From Anaeramoeba flamelloides (lineage: Eukaryota; Metamonada; Anaeramoebidae): 64,000 bases of DNA. A program made the position numbers and the translations under genes. Each line of letters begins with the position of its first letter. Position 1 is the first letter of the stretch. Under the pieces are notes generated by a model. It was given only the letters and a program-made list of their open reading frames with translations, was not told where the DNA came from and searched no databases. The DNA is taken from NCBI GenBank assembly GCA_027625915.1, contig JANTQA010000012.1, positions 6,346,501-6,410,500 on the forward strand, read 5' to 3'. Below, one piece after another: positions 59,978 through 64,000 of the stretch.

Positions 59978-62900
59978 ATGGATCTAGGGAACTACCTCTT
60001 TCAAAAACTACTCAGAAAATTTTATAATGTATCTGAGTTATTACTCAAAAAGTTTGATGAACAAATTACCATTGAGGAAATTAAAGTGCAAGATTCAAAT
60101 TTCACTTTATTGCACCGATCTCTCAGTACTTTAGACTCTTCATTTCTTGGAACTACAATTAAAACCCTGATCGAGTGGTATACCGAACAAGATAAAAAAA
60201 TACTTGAGATTGACACAAAAACAAGAAACCAAAATAAATTTATTTCTTTTATTGGGAGGAAAAAAAAAGGGCAAATACAAAAAATGTAAGTTGTTTTTTT
60301 TGTTTTCTACGAAAAAGAAAAGTTACCTTTTATTCAAAACAAAATTGTTAATCTTATTTTTAAACACTTGTCTCTTCAATCAGATTAATCCCCAATCTCA
60401 TTAACTCAAGATCTAAGAAGTTTTTCAATTCAATTACTTTTTGTAAATTATTTTGCTAGATGAGATTTGATAAATGAAATCATTACGAAAAATTGCGAAA
60501 ATAATCGAAATTTAACAACATTTTTTACAGGTGTGACTGTTCATTGTGAGGGATTTCAGATCGTTATTTGTTCTATTGATTGCATCATTTAAAGCAGTAC
60601 ATTGTTGGACTCTTTTTAGTTTGAATAAATTAAGGATATTCAGTTACTTTGAAAGTATTTTCTCATACAATAGGAAAAGTAAGATTCTTGTATTGCTCTA
60701 GATCTCTGAAAAAAAATACAAAAAATTGAGTCTTCTTCTTAAAGTTTTTCCCTTGCTGAATTTTCTTTATATTGGAAAAAAGAGTTAGAACGGAAAAAGA
60801 TCAAGTGGTTAATTGCTAATAATGTGATACTGCAGTATGAGTAACTTGAAAATAAAAAAAGAAAAAAGCAAAGACAAAAAATATCGAAGGTTTAAAGCAA
60901 ATCTGATCAAAAATTTGAAAAAAAAAAAATTACAACAATTAAATAACTACCTCCAAAAGGAATGTTTGTGATTAGTTATCAAATTAAACTGAATTAATCA
61001 AAAGTATTGTGACTGTGATTTTCTGTGTTCTTATTTTAAATATAACATTTTTTTTTTTTTTTTTTTTTTTTTTTACAGCCGTCCCATTCCTGCCTTGAAA
61101 ATTTGTAATACATAGAACTTGATTTTCTATGATAAGATTTTATCCTGCATGACAAACCGTAAAAATGTTATGAAAGTTTATCATAAACGGTAAAATTTTA
61201 TAATTGAAGAAAAAAAATTTGCACACAACAAGTTGGATTAACTTTACAAACAGGTTTAAAAACAAAAACTTTGAAGATCTTTCATTCAAATATTTCAAAA
61301 GAAGGAATTCAATTTTTTATTTACTTTTGGAGGAGCAAATCACAGAAAATTGAATCCCTATTTGTGATAGTCTTTTTGGGATTTATTTCTCAGAGCCTAT
61401 TAGGCCACTTTATATGTTTTACTTATTCTAAATTAATTTTACAAGATGTCTCAAAATGAAAAAAATTTAAAATTATCGTAAATAAGAAGATTTAAGGTTT
61501 CTGTGATTTCAAATTGAAAATTAAATTAATTTTCCAGTAAGAGTTTTAATAGGGGTAAAATATCCCTTTTTCATAATTCATACAATACATTTTTCAAACC
61601 CAAAAACACTTGTTGTTTCACTGAAAATTAATTCCAATTTTTTTGAAAAGATTATGAAGATTTGATTTAAATTCAGAGAGAAAAATCTTTTATCCTTTTT
61701 CTTTATTATATTTTAAGGAAGAAGTTTTTAACCCCCCTTTGAAAAATCTATGGATCTTTGAAAAAAAAAACAAAATACTCTGAAAAAAAATTAAATTTCA
61801 AAATTAAATCTTTCAGTGAACTCAGAGTTATAATTATATTCCCAAGTATAGAACAAAGAATTCAAATAATTTAAACAAGAAATTTGAATAAAAATAAAAA
61901 AAAAAATTGTTATTTGGGAGATAAGAAAAGTATTAAGCAATGTTAAATCAAAATTTTTAATTTGAAAAAAATTTAAAAATCTAAATTATTTTTAATTGGG
62001 CTTTTTTAAAGAATCAACTATATTGATAATTATCATATTATTATAAGTTATTCAGCCTATATTATTCAAAACAAGCACATTTATTAAATTTCAAGAAAAA
62101 AAATTATAAATCAATTTCAAAATTGCTCGTTAAAATTAAACAAAAAATTCAAAATCAAATGTAATAATTAACATTCAAATATTTCTCTATAATTATTTTA
62201 TATTTATTTATTATAATATTTTAACACACTTCTTACTTTATCATATCATAAGGGATAATGATTCTAATTTACTACTGGAACTAATCTTTGAAAGAAAAAT
62301 TGATAAAAGCATTTATTTAAAATATTTATTTTTATTTACATTAAAAGAAATTGTCACTGATCAACAAAAATTGAATGCTAAGGTTTCACGATTAATTCAA
62401 CAATATTTTTCAATAATAATTGAACAATTGCATTCAAAAAATTTTTTAAATAAGAATAATTCTTTAATTAGATATCGAAACATTCAAACAAATTTGGAAT
62501 TAATAAAAAGAACAATAGCTTTAATTACTATACATTATCCGATAAATTTTTCTTTTTCTTTATTTGAAACGTTGGAACTAAAAAAACCACAACAAAACAT
62601 TACACCGCTAATACCGTATTGTTCTTTCAACATTGAGCAAACCACTGGTGTGAATTTAACAATTCGTTTATTAAAATTCATTGAAAAAAGATTAAATCAA
62701 AAATTGACAAGTAGAGAATATGATTACATTTTAGGATTAATCAATATTTATAAACAAATTGGCTTAAATTTAAAAAAGATAAAAACCATTCCAACAAAAT
62801 TGGAACAAGTTATTAATACAATTAATGACTATGTTTTCAAAATCGTTCAAAAAAATCTCTCAAATTCATTATTTGGAAGATTATATATTTGCACAGAAAC

Positions 62901-64000
62901 TTGCAACCAATTGATAAAGCATTATGCCACTCAAGAAAAAAAAAACGAATTAGACCAAGAAAAAGAAAACGAAAATGAACTAGATCAAGAGATTGGCCAA
63001 GAGCAGGAGCAAGATCAAGAACAAAAGAAAAGGAAAGAAAAAATAAAATTAATTGAATTAAAGCAGGGCTCTGAAAGTTATAATCGTGTTATTAATTTAT
63101 TAACAACAACATTAAAAACAAAACGAATCAAAGGGAAATCAAATGATTGCTATAATATTCTATTAGGTATTTATGATTATATTGAAATTATTATTCAAGA
63201 ATATCATAATAACAATTTATTTACAAATCCAGAATTGGAATTAATTTTTACAGAATTAGTTAATCAAATATTTTTTTTAAATAATGATTATGATCTGCAA
63301 TATTTCCAAATAACAGAAATTTTAACAAACATATGCTTAAAAATGTCTGAATGGAATTTAAATTTTGTTATGAAAAAGGTAATTGAGCAATTGATAAACT
63401 TCAATGAGAACAAAAGTAAAAATAATAATAGAAATAAAGCAATCTTATTGTCAATTCGATGCTTTTCAAAAATTTATTTTAATTCCAAAAAAATTGAAAA
63501 AAAAAATAATTTTAATAATAAAAAGGTAATTGGTTATTATTTAGAGCATTATGGTGAATTATTAACAAAATTTTTTGAAAAAAGTTTTTTAGAAATAAAT
63601 AAATATAACAACTATGCCAAAAAACAAAAAAAAATCAAGGAAATGAATATAGGTAAAAACGAATCACAGTATTTTTTAATATTGGAAGAAATTTTAAAAC
63701 TTATTCCTTCAATTTTGCCCTCACCAAAACATTTATTCAAGTCTTTACTCATATTAACAAATAACCAATCAAAGAAAATATCGTTTCTGGCCTTTAAATG
63801 TCTAAAGAAGTCTATTAATAGGAAATTGGAATTAAGACCATATATAATTTCCACTTTTTTAGATTATTTAAAGAACATTAAACCAAATCGTTTATATTCA
63901 AAGAAAAAAATTTTACACACATTGATGAAATTAAAAAAATTAATTGACAATTGGATAACAAATGCGAAAATGGAGGTCAATAATCCCAGAATAAATATTA
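59978..64000 (+). CDS. FRY: Furry homologue (FRY/FRYL/Tao3), 5' part, runs off the window
   Basis: Furry proteins are giant HEAT/armadillo-type scaffolds that activate NDR/LATS kinases with Mob1 and control polarised growth and mitosis. Exon 1 is 59978-60285 (donor GTAAGT); exon 2 starts at 62253 after CATATCATAAG and is open to the edge. AT joined to G makes a Met codon, so phases fit. The first 685 residues parallel human FRYL: GNYLFQKLLRKF (GEYVIKSLFAEF), TIKTLIEWYTEQ (LLRTLFDWYRRQ), FERKIDKSIYLKYLFLF (LERRDLAVDFIFCLVLV), NLNFVMKKVIEQL (RLDFAMKEIIFDL), KVIGYYLEHYGELL (KVIGMSVYYPQVR), and LIPSILPSPKHLFKSLLIL (AIPRLIPDGMSRTDLIELL). A Glu/Gln/Asp/Lys insert lies at 62.93-63.05 kb. TTTGATTTAAAG stands 8 nt before the ATG, possibly a 5'UTR acceptor. 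Confidence 0.85.
60286..62252 (+). other. Intron 1 of FRY, 1967 nt
   Basis: GTAAGTTG at the start and ATCATAAG at the end, with matching phases. The interior has a 27-nt T run followed by ACAG at 61048-61078 that looks like an internal acceptor, and a GC-richer patch at 60.53-60.65 kb open on the minus strand (QQCTALNDAINRTNNDLKSL) without a recognised family. Confidence 0.8.
61048..61074. repeat. Poly-T tract of 27 nt inside the FRY intron
   Basis: An uninterrupted T run directly followed by ACAG and then GC-richer sequence (CCGTCCCATTCCTGCC). Read as an RNA it is an ideal polypyrimidine tract plus acceptor, but no open exon follows in a useful frame. Confidence 0.8.

Noticed and set aside
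61271-61459. 62-codon plus-strand frame with membrane-like residues in the FRY intron
   Set aside because: Lies inside a phase-supported intron, has no recognised domain and fits chance at this AT content.

Overview
The window is about 64 kb of very AT-rich eukaryotic nuclear DNA. It has spliceosomal introns, long single-exon genes with Asn, Lys, Glu and Gln runs, wide gene-poor spacers and many short inverted-repeat transposons. Every stop codon I could read in a supported gene is TAA, and the code reads as standard. This fits a free-living protist (an Anaeramoeba-like metamonad or an amoebozoan would both fit), but the species cannot be fixed from the sequence alone.

Layout, left to right. 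0.2-3.4 kb (-): an unrecognised helical protein of about 1059 residues. 7.6-8.1 kb (-): NAA50 N-terminal acetyltransferase. 8.8 kb (+): a scrap of a LINE reverse-transcriptase C-terminus. 9.4 kb (-): a short basic exon-like piece. 11.6-12.8 kb (-): ribosomal protein eS1 (S3a) in two exons. 17.2-20.8 kb (-): a full-length homologue of gamma-secretase-activating protein (GSAP/pigeon). 26.3-29.9 kb (+): Mediator subunit MED23, with a possible extra first exon at 25.7 kb. 34.0-35.8 kb (-): DDX41 helicase, preceded by a 5'UTR intron. 37.7-44.7 kb (-): V-ATPase subunit E in four exons, one of whose introns is 5.9 kb long and full of transposon relics. 53.1-53.8 kb (+): a small unrecognised two-exon gene. 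60.0 kb to the right edge (+): the 5' part of a Furry (FRY/FRYL/Tao3) homologue. All the recognised genes are eukaryotic housekeeping or regulatory genes (translation, protein acetylation, transcription, splicing, vacuolar acidification, cell morphogenesis). They are not an operon or pathway cluster.

The spacers hold at least eight families of short non-autonomous DNA elements, labelled A to I here (H was merged into C). A: about 196 bp, TA target sites, CAGT ends, at least 7 copies. B: about 458 bp, TTA target duplication, 2 copies. C: about 535 bp, at least 4 copies. D: 550-700 bp, several copies. E: foldback blocks built of short palindromic units, 4 blocks. F and G: one copy each. I: flanked by TTAA and piggyBac-like, one 929-bp copy with a Cys-motif reading frame and one internally deleted copy carrying a nested A element.

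Main points of interest: the protist GSAP homologue; the transposon-filled V-ATPase intron and the inverted C elements that bracket its first three exons; splice-acceptor motifs directly before several start codons; sharp internal GC shifts in MED23 and DDX41; and the TTAA element with its deletion derivative and nested insertion. Gene structures rest on reading by eye, with splice phases checked by hand; no alignment program was run.
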